The notes: generated from the letters alone by a model not told the origin. DNA of 64,000 nucleotides from WHSW01 sp963722175 (GCA_963722175.1 CAVRKA010000002.1:186001-250000); one strand, 5' to 3'. Numbered from the stretch's first letter, positions 34,507 to 42,552 are shown. Translations and numbers: made by a program.

Positions 34507-35499
34507 GTGGACGTTGTACTCCTGATCACCAGCTTCGCGGTCATTCTCGCCGGGGCGCTGGTGTTCACGAACGCGATCGAGTGGGCCGGACGGCGGCTCG
34601 GAATCGGCGAGGGGGCGACCGGGAGCGTGCTCGCCGCGGTGGGCACGGCGATGCCGGAGACTCTGATCCCGATCGTCGCCGTGGTCGAGGGGGCCGAGGG
34701 CTCCGAGGACGTCGCCGTGGGCGCGATCATCGGCGCGCCCTTCCTGCTCGCCACGATCGCGATGGCGCTGGTCGGGATCTCGGCCCTGATCTTCCGCGGG
34801 CGTCGGGAGCAGGGCACGCGGCTGGCCGCCGACATCGAGACGCTCGACCGCGACCTCGTGTTCTTCCTGATCTTCTTCGCGGTCGGGATCCTCGCCGGGG
34901 TCGTGGCTCCGGAGGCCATGCACGTCCCGCTGGCGATCGTCTTCGCGCTCGCCTATCTGGTGTACGCCCGCCAGACGCTGCGGGGCGGTGGTGAGGTCGA
35001 GGAGGCGGAGGCGATCGGTCCGCTGTACTTCGATCGCACCCCGGGCGACGAGCCGCCGGGCGTCGCCGTCGTCCTGCAGCTGATCGTCGGGCTGGCGGCG
35101 ATCGTCGGCGGCGCTCACCTCTTCGTCGAGGAGCTGATCACGGTGGCCGCGGACGCCGGGATCGAGCCGCTGGTGCTGTCGCTGGTGCTCGCCCCGCTGG
35201 CGACCGAGCTGCCGGAGAAGGCCAACAGCTTCTTCTGGACCAAGGACGGCAAGGACAGCCTCGCGCTCGGCAACATCACCGGGGCGATGGTCTTCCAGTC
35301 GACGATCCCGATCGCATTCGGCCTCGCGTTCACCGATTGGGACCTGGACCGGTTCGCAGTCCTCTCCGGCGCGCTCGGGTTCATCGGCGGCGTGGTCGCC
35401 TACTGGGCCCTCCGCCTGCGGCGCCGCTTCGAGCCGCTGCCGATTGCGATCTGGATCGGGCTGTTCGTGACCTTCCTCGTCTACGTCGCGCTGGGCTGA
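34507..35499 (+). CDS. Sodium/calcium exchanger family protein (CaCA)
   Basis: 330 residues, about ten membrane segments. N-half: ATGSVLAAVGTAMPETLIPI (~39-58); C-half: LVLSLVLAPLATELPEKANS (~222-241) with GNITGAMVFQST; these are the two alpha-repeats of CaCA proteins, with the metal-binding Glu in TAMPET and ATELPE. It differs from the Cax-like neighbour at 33344, being nearer the YrbG/NCX type, so the pair are not recent duplicates. Cation exchange across the membrane; ion not predictable. GTG start with TAAGGC six bases upstream. Convergent with the Bcp gene, stop codons 1 bp apart. Confidence 0.82.
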   Translation: MDVVLLITSFAVILAGALVFTNAIEWAGRRLGIGEGATGSVLAAVGTAMPETLIPIVAVVEGAEGSEDVAVGAIIGAPFLLATIAMALVGISALIFRGRREQGTRLAADIETLDRDLVFFLIFFAVGILAGVVAPEAMHVPLAIVFALAYLVYARQTLRGGGEVEEAEAIGPLYFDRTPGDEPPGVAVVLQLIVGLAAIVGGAHLFVEELITVAADAGIEPLVLSLVLAPLATELPEKANSFFWTKDGKDSLALGNITGAMVFQSTIPIAFGLAFTDWDLDRFAVLSGALGFIGGVVAYWALRLRRRFEPLPIAIWIGLFVTFLVYVALG

Positions 35500-35500
35500 G

Positions 35501-35956
35501 CTACGAGAGCAGCGCCAGCACCTTGTCGTCGTGCGTCTTCGGCGACGCCTTTGGGATCACGTGCGCGACCTCGCCCTCGCCGTCGATGATGAACGTCGCG
35601 CGCTGGACGCCCCAGTAGGTCTTGCCGTAGTTCTTCTTCTCGACCCACGTCCCGTAGGCGTCGGCGACCTCGTGCTCGGCGTCGGCGAGCAGCGTGAAGT
35701 CGAGGTCGAACTTGCCTGCGAACTTCGCCTGCGCGTCCACCGTGTCGGGCGAGATCCCGATCACCCGCACCCCGGCGGCGGCGTAGTCGGCGCGGCGGTC
35801 CCGGATCCCGCACGCCTGGGTCGTGCAGCCGGGCGTGTCGGCACGCGGATAGAAATAGAGGACGACGGTCTGGCCGCGGAGGTCCGAGAGCGTCACGTCG
35901 TCCCCGTTCTGGTCGGGGAGGGTGAAGTCGGGGGCGCGGTCGCCGGGCTCGATCAC
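35501..35956 (-). CDS. bcp: Peroxiredoxin, Bcp/PrxQ type
   Basis: 151 residues. The core PRADTPGCTTQACGIRD (~41-57) holds the peroxidatic Cys, with a second Cys five residues later (the PrxQ resolving pair). GDRAPDFTLPDQNGDDVTL opens the thioredoxin-fold domain. Reduces H2O2 and organic hydroperoxides using thioredoxin in the cytoplasm. GTG 35956 overlaps the stop of the GNAT gene as GTGA and also has TAGATT seven bases upstream (35964-35969 on the other strand), so it can be read as a coupled downstream gene or from its own leaderless promoter. Confidence 0.9.
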   Translation of the reverse strand: MIEPGDRAPDFTLPDQNGDDVTLSDLRGQTVVLYFYPRADTPGCTTQACGIRDRRADYAAAGVRVIGISPDTVDAQAKFAGKFDLDFTLLADAEHEVADAYGTWVEKKNYGKTYWGVQRATFIIDGEGEVAHVIPKASPKTHDDKVLALLS

Positions 35957-36465
35957 GGCCGGGAATCTAATCCGATCTCGTAGAGGGCGTGGGGGAGGCC
36001 GGCGCGCTCGAAGTCGCGGACGTAGGCCATCCCGAGCTTCTGCATCACGCGGCGTGAGCGCACGTTGTCGAGCAGGGCGAAGGACACGATCCGGTCGAGC
36101 CCGGCGCGCTCGAAGCCCCAGGCGATCGCCGCCCGCGCGGCCTCGGTTGCAAAGCCCTCGCCCTGGCGCGCCGGCGTGATCGACCAGCCGACCTCGACGA
36201 TCGGCTCGGCCTCGACCTCGTCGCGGTTGAGGCCGGTGTAGCCGATCAGCTCGCCGCTCGTGCGCTCGCGCCACCACCACAGGCAGTAGCCGGTCTCGGC
36301 GGCCTGCTCGGCCTGAGCGCGCAGCATCCGTTCCGGGTTGCGCGGCCCGCCGCCGTGCCAGGGCGCGATCCGCGGGTCGGCGAAGTGGGCGACGACGAAC
36401 TCGAGGTGGGTGGCCGGATCCGGCGGCTCGGCGTCGAGACGCTCGGTGCTTGGAGTGTCCGTCAG
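35953..36465 (-). CDS. GNAT acetyltransferase (RimJ/RimL-like), CUG start proposed
   Basis: 170 residues if it starts at CTG 36465. ELIGYTGLNRDEVE, VGWSITPARQGEGFATEA (acetyl-CoA loop QGEGFA) and NVRSRRVMQKLGM are typical of RimJ/RimL-like N-acetyltransferases. The first ATG in frame is at 36327, but the stretch upstream reads as the expected N-terminus (TERLDAEPPDPATHLEFVV, HFADPRIAPWHGGG). No ATG/GTG/TTG exists there; CTG at 36463-36465 overlaps the stop of the cupin gene as CTGA, with GAGG nearby, the normal geometry of a coupled start. The acceptor (protein N-terminus, antibiotic or small amine) is unknown. Its own stop overlaps the Bcp start. Confidence 0.65.
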   Translation of the reverse strand: MTDTPSTERLDAEPPDPATHLEFVVAHFADPRIAPWHGGGPRNPERMLRAQAEQAAETGYCLWWWRERTSGELIGYTGLNRDEVEAEPIVEVGWSITPARQGEGFATEAARAAIAWGFERAGLDRIVSFALLDNVRSRRVMQKLGMAYVRDFERAGLPHALYEIGLDSRP

Positions 36466-36860
36466 GCGTCCTCGCTGGGCCAGAAGTCCTGTTCCTGCTC
36501 CAGCGGCGGCTCGTCGAGCCTGGTCGAGAAGATCAGGAGCTCGGCGTCGGAGCCGGTGTCGTTGTGGACCGAGTAGCAGTCATCCCCGCTCATCCGCACC
36601 GCCGTCTGCGGCCCGGCCTCGAAGACGTCGCCGCCCACCTTGAACGTGACCGTCCCGGAGATCACGAAGTAGACCTCCTCCTGGCCGGGGTGACGATGGC
36701 CGTAGCTGCCGCGCCCGCCGGTGTCGGGGGGCATCTGCCGCCAGCTGAACGAGACCTGCTCGGTGCCCAGCGCCGCCGCGTAGTGGCGCATCTCGCCGAA
36801 TCCCGGGTAGTCCGCCATGAAGTCGACCGCGTCCTCGCGCTGCGCTACGGAGTAGCTCAT
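36462..36860 (-). CDS. Cupin domain protein
   Basis: 132 residues, one conserved cupin barrel: motif 1 GSYGHRHPGQEEVYFVISG (two His and a Glu as metal ligands) and motif 2 VRMSGDDCYSVHNDTGSDAE with the last His. The His-His-Glu-His set suggests a metal-binding dioxygenase, isomerase or sensor fold, but the substrate cannot be told. Cytoplasmic. ATG 36860 overlaps the stop of the acidic protein gene as ATGA, with GAGGAAG upstream. Middle member of the acidic protein - cupin - GNAT - Bcp operon; Bcp at the end gives a possible oxidative-stress flavour. Confidence 0.78.
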   Translation of the reverse strand: MSYSVAQREDAVDFMADYPGFGEMRHYAAALGTEQVSFSWRQMPPDTGGRGSYGHRHPGQEEVYFVISGTVTFKVGGDVFEAGPQTAVRMSGDDCYSVHNDTGSDAELLIFSTRLDEPPLEQEQDFWPSEDA

Positions 36861-37219
36861 ACTTCCTCTCCCTCCTCGACCGGATCGATGTCCGGGTCGG
36901 GCTCGAGCTCCTCCTCTTCCTCGACGACGTCGTCCTCGCCGGGCTCGAGCTCGGTCGCCTCGACGGACACCCCGACCGGTGCGTGACGAATGGTCTGAAA
37001 CCGCTCCATCGCGGTATCGAGGGCGTCGGAGTCGACCGGGACCTCGTCCGAGACGCGGACCCAGTCCGCGCCCTCGAAGACCTCCATGTTGAAGACCTCC
37101 TGATCGATCGAGATCGAGTCGTCGACGACCACGACGACCTCGGTCTGCGGGTTGAAATACGTACCCGGCCGGACGAGCAGATCGTCCAGATCGACCACCG
37201 GATCGTCGTCGGGGCTCAC
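36857..37219 (-). CDS. Acidic hypothetical protein
   Basis: 120 residues. A folded-looking N-terminal part (~1-85: DLDDLLVRPGTYFNPQTEVV, FNMEVFEGADWVRVSDEVP) is followed by a highly acidic tail with runs such as DDVVEEEEELEPDPDIDPVE. No family recognised. Start GTG 37219 with TAGTGT seven bases upstream (37227-37232 on the other strand), so probably leaderless; this is the first gene of the four-gene operon running to Bcp. The stop overlaps the cupin ATG. Confidence 0.65.
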   Translation of the reverse strand: MSPDDDPVVDLDDLLVRPGTYFNPQTEVVVVVDDSISIDQEVFNMEVFEGADWVRVSDEVPVDSDALDTAMERFQTIRHAPVGVSVEATELEPGEDDVVEEEEELEPDPDIDPVEEGEEV

Positions 37220-37229
37220 GCCCGGAACA

Positions 37230-37721
37230 CTACTGCCCGAGGTTCTCGAGTTCCTGCAATTGACGCTCGACCTCGGCGTCGACGTCGAGCGGCTCCTTGC
37301 CCTGGCGGGCGCGGCGCTGGTTGCGGGCGACGACGAGCTGGCGCACCTCCTCCCGCAGCTGGGGGTCGCCGCTGCTCGGCGCCGCCGGGGACCGCTGCTC
37401 GGTGAGTGCCTTCGCGAGCTCCTCGTCGACGTCGAGCGGGGTCTCCCCGCGCGCCTGCTGGCGGTAGGCCTTCGCCTCGAGCATCTGGCGGAGCTCCGCC
37501 TCGTTGACGGCCGCCTCGTTCTCGCCGGCGCCCGAGTCGATCAGCCCGTGCGGGTTGTCGGACTCGAACTCGACCGAGAGACCGCCCTTGCCGATCGACT
37601 TGAACGCGTTGCCGGCGTTGGCGATGAACGCGATCGCCGCGATCGGGATCGCAGCGAAGACGATGATCAGGATCACGTCGCCGTTCGAGACCGCGAGTGT
37701 GAGCGAGGCGGCTTCAGGCAC
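37230..37721 (-). CDS. Single-TM protein with two PLDVD repeats
   Basis: 163 residues. One membrane helix near the N-terminus (VILIIVFAAIPIAAIAFIA), then a cytosolic helical region with two repeats: QQARGETPLDVDEELAK (~87-103) and ARQGKEPLDVDAEVERQL. The repeated PLDVDxE box with basic residues in front recalls the short oligomerisation motifs seen at the ends of actinobacterial membrane proteins. Role unknown. GTG 37721 with TACCCT six bases upstream, another leaderless-type start. Followed by the acidic protein gene ten bases after its stop. Confidence 0.6.
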   Translation of the reverse strand: MPEAASLTLAVSNGDVILIIVFAAIPIAAIAFIANAGNAFKSIGKGGLSVEFESDNPHGLIDSGAGENEAAVNEAELRQMLEAKAYRQQARGETPLDVDEELAKALTEQRSPAAPSSGDPQLREEVRQLVVARNQRRARQGKEPLDVDAEVERQLQELENLGQ

Positions 37722-37845
37722 GAGCAGAGGGTATCCGGGAACCGTCGCGCCGAGCCAGGCGATCGGCTACTAGCGTCGCTCCCTGCGTCCTTGAGCTGCT
37801 CGGCCAGGCACGCTCCGAACCGCCGCGTGGCCGGCCCCGATCAGC

Positions 37846-37878
37846 TAACCTCCCGGGTGATTGACTGGTCAGTCAATC
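37846..37878 (+). promoter_or_regulatory. Promoter and palindromic operator of the acyl-CoA dehydrogenase
   Basis: TAACCT (37846-37851) is a likely -10. Right behind it is GATTGACTG-GT-CAGTCAATC (37859-37878), a perfect 9-2-9 palindrome covering the probable transcription start. Repressors of the TetR family acting on fatty-acid genes use palindromes of this TGACTGGTCA type. No such regulator gene is next to it; the TetR at 16220 has a different operator. Confidence 0.72.
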
Positions 37879-37911
37879 GAGATTTTCGCGACACAAGGAG
37901 CGCCTGAAACC

Positions 37912-39138
37912 GTGGATTTCACACTCACCGACGAGCAGAAGGACCTGCGCGAGCTGGCCCACAACTTCGCCGAGAAGGAGATCCGGCCGGTCGCCTGGGA
38001 CTACGACCGCGACGGCACGTGGCCGCAGGAGATCATCGACAAGGCCTGGGAAGTCGGCCTGATGAACACCCACGTCCCCGAGGAGTACGGGGGGCCGGGA
38101 CTCGACTTCCTCTCCGGCTGTCTGATCGAGGAGGAGTTCGGCTGGGGTTGCTCGGGAATCGGCACCTCGCTCGCCGCCAACGGCCTGGCGATGACGCCGG
38201 TGGCGATCGGCGGCTCCGAGGAGGTCAAGGCCAAGTTCCTCGGCATGCTGACCGAGGAGCCGAAGCTGGCATCGTTCTGCCTCACCGAGCCCGACGCCGG
38301 CTCCGACGTCTCCGGTATGAAGACGACGGCCGTCAAGCAGGGCGACAAGTACGTCCTCAACGGCTCGAAGTGCTTCATCACCAACGGCCAGTACGCCGAC
38401 TGGTACACGGTCTACGCGAAGACCGACAAGGACGCCGGCCATCGCGGGATCTCCTCCTTCGTCGTCCCCCGCGACGACACCGTCGTGATCGACAAGAAGG
38501 AAGACAAGATGGGCCAGCGGGCCTCCAATACCGCCACGGTCACCTTCAACGAGACCGAGATCCCGGCCGACTACCTGCTCGGCGAGGAGAACCACGGCTT
38601 CAAGCTCGCGATGATGACCCTCGACCGCACCCGTCCCGGGGTCGCCGCGATGGCGGTCGGGATCGGGCGCGCGGCGTTCGAGTTCGCCTGCGAGTACTCC
38701 AAGGAGCGGGTCCAGTTCGGCGTCCCGATCGCGATGCACCAGGCCGTCTCGTTCATGATCGCCGACATGGCGACCAAGGTCGAGGCCGGCCGGCTCCTGA
38801 CCTGGCAGTCCGCGGCGCTGCTCGACCAGGGGATCCGCAACACGCTCGCCTGTTCGCACGCGAAGCGCTTCGCCGCCGACTCGGCGATGGAGATCACCAC
38901 TGACGCCGTCCAGGTCTACGGCGGCTACGGGTTCATCAAGGAGTACCCGGTCGAGAAGCTCATGCGCGACGCGAAGATCATGCAGCTCTACGAGGGCACC
39001 TCGCAGATCCAGCGCCTCGTGATCGCGAAGGAGGTCCTGATGGGCCGCAACGTCAACGAGCCGATCCCCGAAGCGATCAGCCAGGCACAGGCCGAGGCCG
39101 CGGCGAAGGAGTCCGAGACCGCAGCCGCAGCCGTCTAG
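37912..39138 (+). CDS. Acyl-CoA dehydrogenase
   Basis: 408 residues. Family hallmarks: FTLTDEQKDLRELAHNFAE at the start, SFCLTEPDAGSDVSGMKTTA (~122-141) and CFITNGQYADWY in the FAD-binding region, and VQVYGGYGFIKEYPVEKLMR DAK near the end, with the catalytic Glu expected in ...MQLYEGTSQIQ (E in YEGT). FAD-dependent alpha,beta-dehydrogenation of an acyl-CoA, the first step of beta-oxidation. Start GTG 37912 is chosen because AAGGAG (37895-37900) precedes it and the family sequence begins there; an upstream ATG would lie within the operator. Expressed from the palindrome-controlled promoter at 37846, with a ~50-base leader. Terminator at 39165. Confidence 0.93.
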   Translation: MDFTLTDEQKDLRELAHNFAEKEIRPVAWDYDRDGTWPQEIIDKAWEVGLMNTHVPEEYGGPGLDFLSGCLIEEEFGWGCSGIGTSLAANGLAMTPVAIGGSEEVKAKFLGMLTEEPKLASFCLTEPDAGSDVSGMKTTAVKQGDKYVLNGSKCFITNGQYADWYTVYAKTDKDAGHRGISSFVVPRDDTVVIDKKEDKMGQRASNTATVTFNETEIPADYLLGEENHGFKLAMMTLDRTRPGVAAMAVGIGRAAFEFACEYSKERVQFGVPIAMHQAVSFMIADMATKVEAGRLLTWQSAALLDQGIRNTLACSHAKRFAADSAMEITTDAVQVYGGYGFIKEYPVEKLMRDAKIMQLYEGTSQIQRLVIAKEVLMGRNVNEPIPEAISQAQAEAAAKESETAAAAV

Positions 39139-39164
39139 GCGTCAGCTCGTAACTCCAAGCATCA

Positions 39165-39191
39165 GAAGGGCCCCGCATTGCGGGGCCCTTC
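39165..39191. terminator. Bidirectional intrinsic terminator
   Basis: GAAGGGCCCCGC (39165-39176), loop ATT, GCGGGGCCCTTC (39180-39191): perfect 12-bp stem between the convergent acyl-CoA dehydrogenase and small membrane protein genes. GTCGTTCCG follows on the plus strand, a weak U-tract. Confidence 0.85.
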
Positions 39192-39206
39192 GTCGTTCCG
39201 TCCGTC

Positions 39207-39455
39207 TTATGCCCTGCGGTTGGGGCTGAGGGCGATCATCGCGCCGATTGTCGTCACCACGATCATCGCGAGGACGACCGCCTGGGCCCACCCGTCGATG
39301 GTGACGATGGTGCCGACGACGAGCGCGGCCGCGATCAGAACGAGGACGACGTTCAAGATGATCAAGCGGCGCGGGTTGCTGACCCCGACCCCGGTGGGGG
39401 CGCTGAGGGTGGCGCGCTCGTACTGATTGCGCTGGTTGACGGTCATGTTGGACAT
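39207..39455 (-). CDS. Small membrane protein (82 aa)
   Basis: 82 residues, two membrane helices: LIILNVVLVLIAAALVVGTI and AVVLAMIVVTTIGAMIAL. Short Asn/Gln-rich N-terminus (MSNMTVNQRNQYERATL). No family recognised. ATG 39455 is chosen because AGGAGAG lies ~10 bases upstream; the frame is open further but without family-like sequence. Transcribed towards the acyl-CoA dehydrogenase and away from the PadR regulator. Confidence 0.65.
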   Translation of the reverse strand: MSNMTVNQRNQYERATLSAPTGVGVSNPRRLIILNVVLVLIAAALVVGTIVTIDGWAQAVVLAMIVVTTIGAMIALSPNRRA

Positions 39456-39564
39456 CGTGTCTCTCTCCTCGTGGCAGACGGAACTATCTGACCGTACTCC
39501 GATGACCCGGACGCCGTCAGTGAGCCTGGTCACTGAACGGGCGCCTCAACGGTAGGCTCGCCAC

Positions 39565-40023
39565 GTGCCGGAGCGCTCGCGGAAGCCGGTTGCGGACGCG
39601 GTCGCGGAAGCGGCGAAGTCGGCGCGCGAGCGCGGCACTCGACCGCGCGAGCGCCGCGCCGGGCGCTCGATGGACGTTTTCGGGGGCGAGATCCGCCGCC
39701 GCGACGTCTACCCGTTGCTCGTCCTGCATCTGATCGCGCGCGAGCCGCAGTACGGCAACCGGCTGATCGAGGAGATCGAGCGGATCACCGAGGGGGTGAT
39801 CTCGGTCAACCCGAACACGATCTACCCGCTGCTGCGCCAGCTCGAGGCCGAGCGGATGATCAAGGGCAGCTGGGAGCACCCCGACCGGCGGACGCGGCGC
39901 TATTACTCGATCACCGCGGCCGGGCGCCGCGAGCTCGAGCGCCTGCGCGGCGAGCTCGAGCCCTTCCTCGACTCGGTGATCCGCTCCGTGAGCCTGATCA
40001 AGCGCGAGCTCTACGGCAGCTGA
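39565..40023 (+). CDS. PadR family transcriptional regulator
   Basis: 152 residues. Residues ~50-130 are the PadR winged helix: LLVLHLIAREPQYGNRLIEE (helices 1-2), VNPNTIYPLLRQLEAERMI (recognition helix) and RRTRRYYSITAAGRREL (wing). A basic N-terminal extension of ~45 residues (ERGTRPRERRAGRSMDVFGG) is unusual for the family. Dimeric repressor, ligand unknown. GTG start with TAGGCT (39553-39558) six bases upstream, no Shine-Dalgarno. Followed by an SRPBCC gene with its own -10, then by the beta-oxidation enzyme, all in the same direction; a role in controlling acyl-CoA genes is inference. Confidence 0.85.
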   Translation: MPERSRKPVADAVAEAAKSARERGTRPRERRAGRSMDVFGGEIRRRDVYPLLVLHLIAREPQYGNRLIEEIERITEGVISVNPNTIYPLLRQLEAERMIKGSWEHPDRRTRRYYSITAAGRRELERLRGELEPFLDSVIRSVSLIKRELYGS

Positions 40024-40046
40024 GCTTCCTCGCGTACGCTCCCGGC

Positions 40047-40496
40047 GTGGCCGAGCTGAGCGAGTCGGTGCTGGTCGGGGCCTCGCTGGCCGACGTCTGG
40101 CGCTACTACTTCGAGCCCGGCGGCTGGCCCGCGTGGGTCGACGGCTTCCACGCGGTCGAGTCGGCGGAGGGTTATCCGGAGACCGGGGGGACGCTGGTCT
40201 GGCGCTCGACCCCGGCCGGCCGCGGAACCGTCCGCGAGCGAGTGCTCGCCCACGAGCCGCGCACGCTGCACCGGATCGCGTTCGCCGATCCCGAGTCGAG
40301 CGGCGAGCTGACGACCCGCTTCTCGGTCGAGGGCGAGGCGACCAGGGTGACGCTCGAGCTCAGCTACCGGCTCGGGAGTAGCGGGGTGTTCGCGTGGCTG
40401 ACCGAGCGGATCTTCGTCCGCGGCCAGGTCCGCCAGTCGCTGCAGCGGACCCTGGCCCGGTTGCGGCTTGAGGCCGAGGAGCTTTCGGACCGCTAG
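40047..40496 (+). CDS. SRPBCC (START-like) family protein
   Basis: 149 residues, one SRPBCC helix-grip domain: SVLVGASLADVWRYYFEPGG, then W-rich WPAWVDGFHAVESAEGYPET, and GTVRERVLAHEPRTLHR. These proteins bind hydrophobic ligands in a deep pocket. The C-terminal helix is VFAWLTERIFVRGQVRQSLQ. Ligand unknown; lipid or polyketide-like. GTG start with TACGCT (40035-40040) six bases upstream, so leaderless. Lies 23 bp after PadR. Confidence 0.78.
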   Translation: MAELSESVLVGASLADVWRYYFEPGGWPAWVDGFHAVESAEGYPETGGTLVWRSTPAGRGTVRERVLAHEPRTLHRIAFADPESSGELTTRFSVEGEATRVTLELSYRLGSSGVFAWLTERIFVRGQVRQSLQRTLARLRLEAEELSDR

Positions 40497-40551
40497 CCTC
40501 CCGCGCGCTCTTACCTTCCCTACTCCCAACAGCTCGGAGGATCCCGACCCA

Positions 40552-42552
40552 ATGTTCGTCTTCAAGGCCGCCGTCGTCGGCGCCGGCACGATGGGCGGCG
40601 AGATCGCGCAGGCGATCGCCTCGTCCGACATCCCCGTCGTCCTCAAGGACATCGACCAGAAGTTCGTCGACCACGGCCTCGAGAAGGCGCGCGAGGTGAC
40701 CAAGGGTCAGCTCGACCGGCTGGTCTCGAAGGAGAAGCTGACCTCCGAGCAGGCGGACGCCAGGCTCGAGGAGGTCATGGGCCTGATCGAGGGGACCACC
40801 TCCTACGAGGGCTTCGGCGACGTCGACTTCGTGATCGAGGCGGCGCCGGAGAAGATGGGGATCAAGGAGAAGGTCTACGCAGAGCTCGACGAGGTCACGC
40901 CCGGCCACGCGATCCTCGCCTCCAACACCTCGTCGCTGTCGATCACCGAGATGGGCGATGCGACCCTGCGGCCCGACAAGGTGGTCGGCTTCCACTTCTT
41001 CTATCCCGCGTCGGTGATGCCGCTGGTCGAGATCATCGAGGGCGCCGAGACCGACCCCGAGGTCGTCCAGGCGGCCTACAACTTCGCGCAGGCAATCAAG
41101 AAGCAGCCGATCACGTGCGGCGAGGTCCCCGGGTTCGTCGTCAACCGGATCCTCAACTCGGCCGTCGGCGAGATCTGGCGCGCCCAGGAGGAGCAGGGCC
41201 TGTCGATCAAGAAGATCGACGAGGCGATCACCTCGGCGAACGTCGCCCCGATGGGGCCCTTCTTCCTCGGCGACCTGCTCGGGCTCGACACGATCTTCCA
41301 CGTCGCCGAGCACCTGCGCGAGGCCTACGGAGACTCCTTCTACGTGCACGAGGGGATGCGCAAGCTGGTCGAGGACGGGAAGCTCGGCGCGAAGAGCGGC
41401 GGCGAGGGCTTCTACAAGGACGGCGAGCCTCAGATCGAGGGCGACGCCGAGCCCGACGGCGAGGCGCTCGCCGAGCTGCTGAAGCTGAAGGCGGTCGTCG
41501 AGTCGTGTCTGGTCCTCCAGGAGGGCGTCTGCACGGTTCGCGACATCGACCTCGGGATGATGGCCGGCGCCGGGATGGACCCGCGCCGGGGGATCTTCCC
41601 GCCGTTCATGGGCGCCGACATGGTGGGGCTCGACGTGGTGCTCGAGAAGCTCGAGCAGGCCGCCGACGAGCACGGCGAGCGCTTCGCGCCGCCGACGGTG
41701 CTCAAGCGCTTCGTCGCCCAGGGCCGCCTGGGGATGAAGAGCGGCCAGGGCTTCTACGCCTACCCGCAGGCCGACGAGGGCGAGCAGACGGAGACGGTGA
41801 AGCTGGAGACGCGCGGCGATGTCGCGATCGCCTGGCTCGCCAATCCGCCGATGAACGCCATCTCGCCCCAGGTGATCAAGGACATGGGGACCGTGTGGGA
41901 GAAGGTCACCGCGTCGGGCGAGATCGGGGCGCTGGTGATCGCCTCCTCGATCCCGGTCGTGTTCTCGGCGGGCGCCGACATCAAGGCGTTCACGCAGATG
42001 GACGAGGCGGGCGGCGAGGAGCTGATCAACTCGGGCCACGCGCTGCTGCGCGAGATGGGGCTGAGCAGGGTCTCGACGATCGCGGCCGTCAACTCGCTCG
42101 CCTTCGGCGGTGGCTGCGAGCTGGCGATGGCGTGCAACTTCCGGATTGCGGCGGAGTCGGCCGTCTTCGGTCAGCCGGAGATCAAGCTCGGGATCATCCC
42201 GGGATTCGGAGGCACCCAGCGGTTGCCGCGCCTGGTCGGCGACGAGAAGGCGCTGGAGATGAACCTGATCGGCGACGCGATCTCCGCCGGCGAGGCCGAG
42301 GCCTACGGGCTCGCCAACCGGGTCGTCCCTGACCACGAGCTGTTCGACACCGCGCTCTCGTGGGCGAGGAAGCTCGCGGGCCAGGCGCCGATCGCGGTCG
42401 AGCGGGTCAAGCTCGCCTCCGACGATCCCGACCTCGACGAGGGGATCGAGCAGGAGAAGGAGGGGTTCCGGACCGCGTTCCTCAGCGAGGACGCGAAGGA
42501 GGGCATCAGCGCCTTCCTCGGCAAGCGCGCGCCCAAGTGGCGGGGCGAGTGA
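40552..42552 (+). CDS. 3-hydroxyacyl-CoA dehydrogenase / enoyl-CoA hydratase fusion
   Basis: 666 residues with the two beta-oxidation activities in reverse order to E. coli FadB. N-terminal dehydrogenase: Rossmann VVGAGTMGGEIAQAIASSD (~6-24), catalytic His in VVGFHFFYPASVMPLVEII (~143-161) and the HAD C-domain with GFVVNRILNSAVGEI, followed by a second HAD-C-like segment. C-terminal crotonase (~420-660): SAGADIKAFTQ, AFGGGCELAMACNFRIA and GQPEIKLGIIPGFGGTQ, with both catalytic Glu. Hydrates enoyl-CoA and oxidises the 3-hydroxyacyl-CoA with NAD+. ATG 40552 has CTCGGAGG upstream. No thiolase gene is in view. Followed by the sirtuin with the large inverted repeat in between. Confidence 0.9.
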   Translation: MFVFKAAVVGAGTMGGEIAQAIASSDIPVVLKDIDQKFVDHGLEKAREVTKGQLDRLVSKEKLTSEQADARLEEVMGLIEGTTSYEGFGDVDFVIEAAPEKMGIKEKVYAELDEVTPGHAILASNTSSLSITEMGDATLRPDKVVGFHFFYPASVMPLVEIIEGAETDPEVVQAAYNFAQAIKKQPITCGEVPGFVVNRILNSAVGEIWRAQEEQGLSIKKIDEAITSANVAPMGPFFLGDLLGLDTIFHVAEHLREAYGDSFYVHEGMRKLVEDGKLGAKSGGEGFYKDGEPQIEGDAEPDGEALAELLKLKAVVESCLVLQEGVCTVRDIDLGMMAGAGMDPRRGIFPPFMGADMVGLDVVLEKLEQAADEHGERFAPPTVLKRFVAQGRLGMKSGQGFYAYPQADEGEQTETVKLETRGDVAIAWLANPPMNAISPQVIKDMGTVWEKVTASGEIGALVIASSIPVVFSAGADIKAFTQMDEAGGEELINSGHALLREMGLSRVSTIAAVNSLAFGGGCELAMACNFRIAAESAVFGQPEIKLGIIPGFGGTQRLPRLVGDEKALEMNLIGDAISAGEAEAYGLANRVVPDHELFDTALSWARKLAGQAPIAVERVKLASDDPDLDEGIEQEKEGFRTAFLSEDAKEGISAFLGKRAPKWRGE

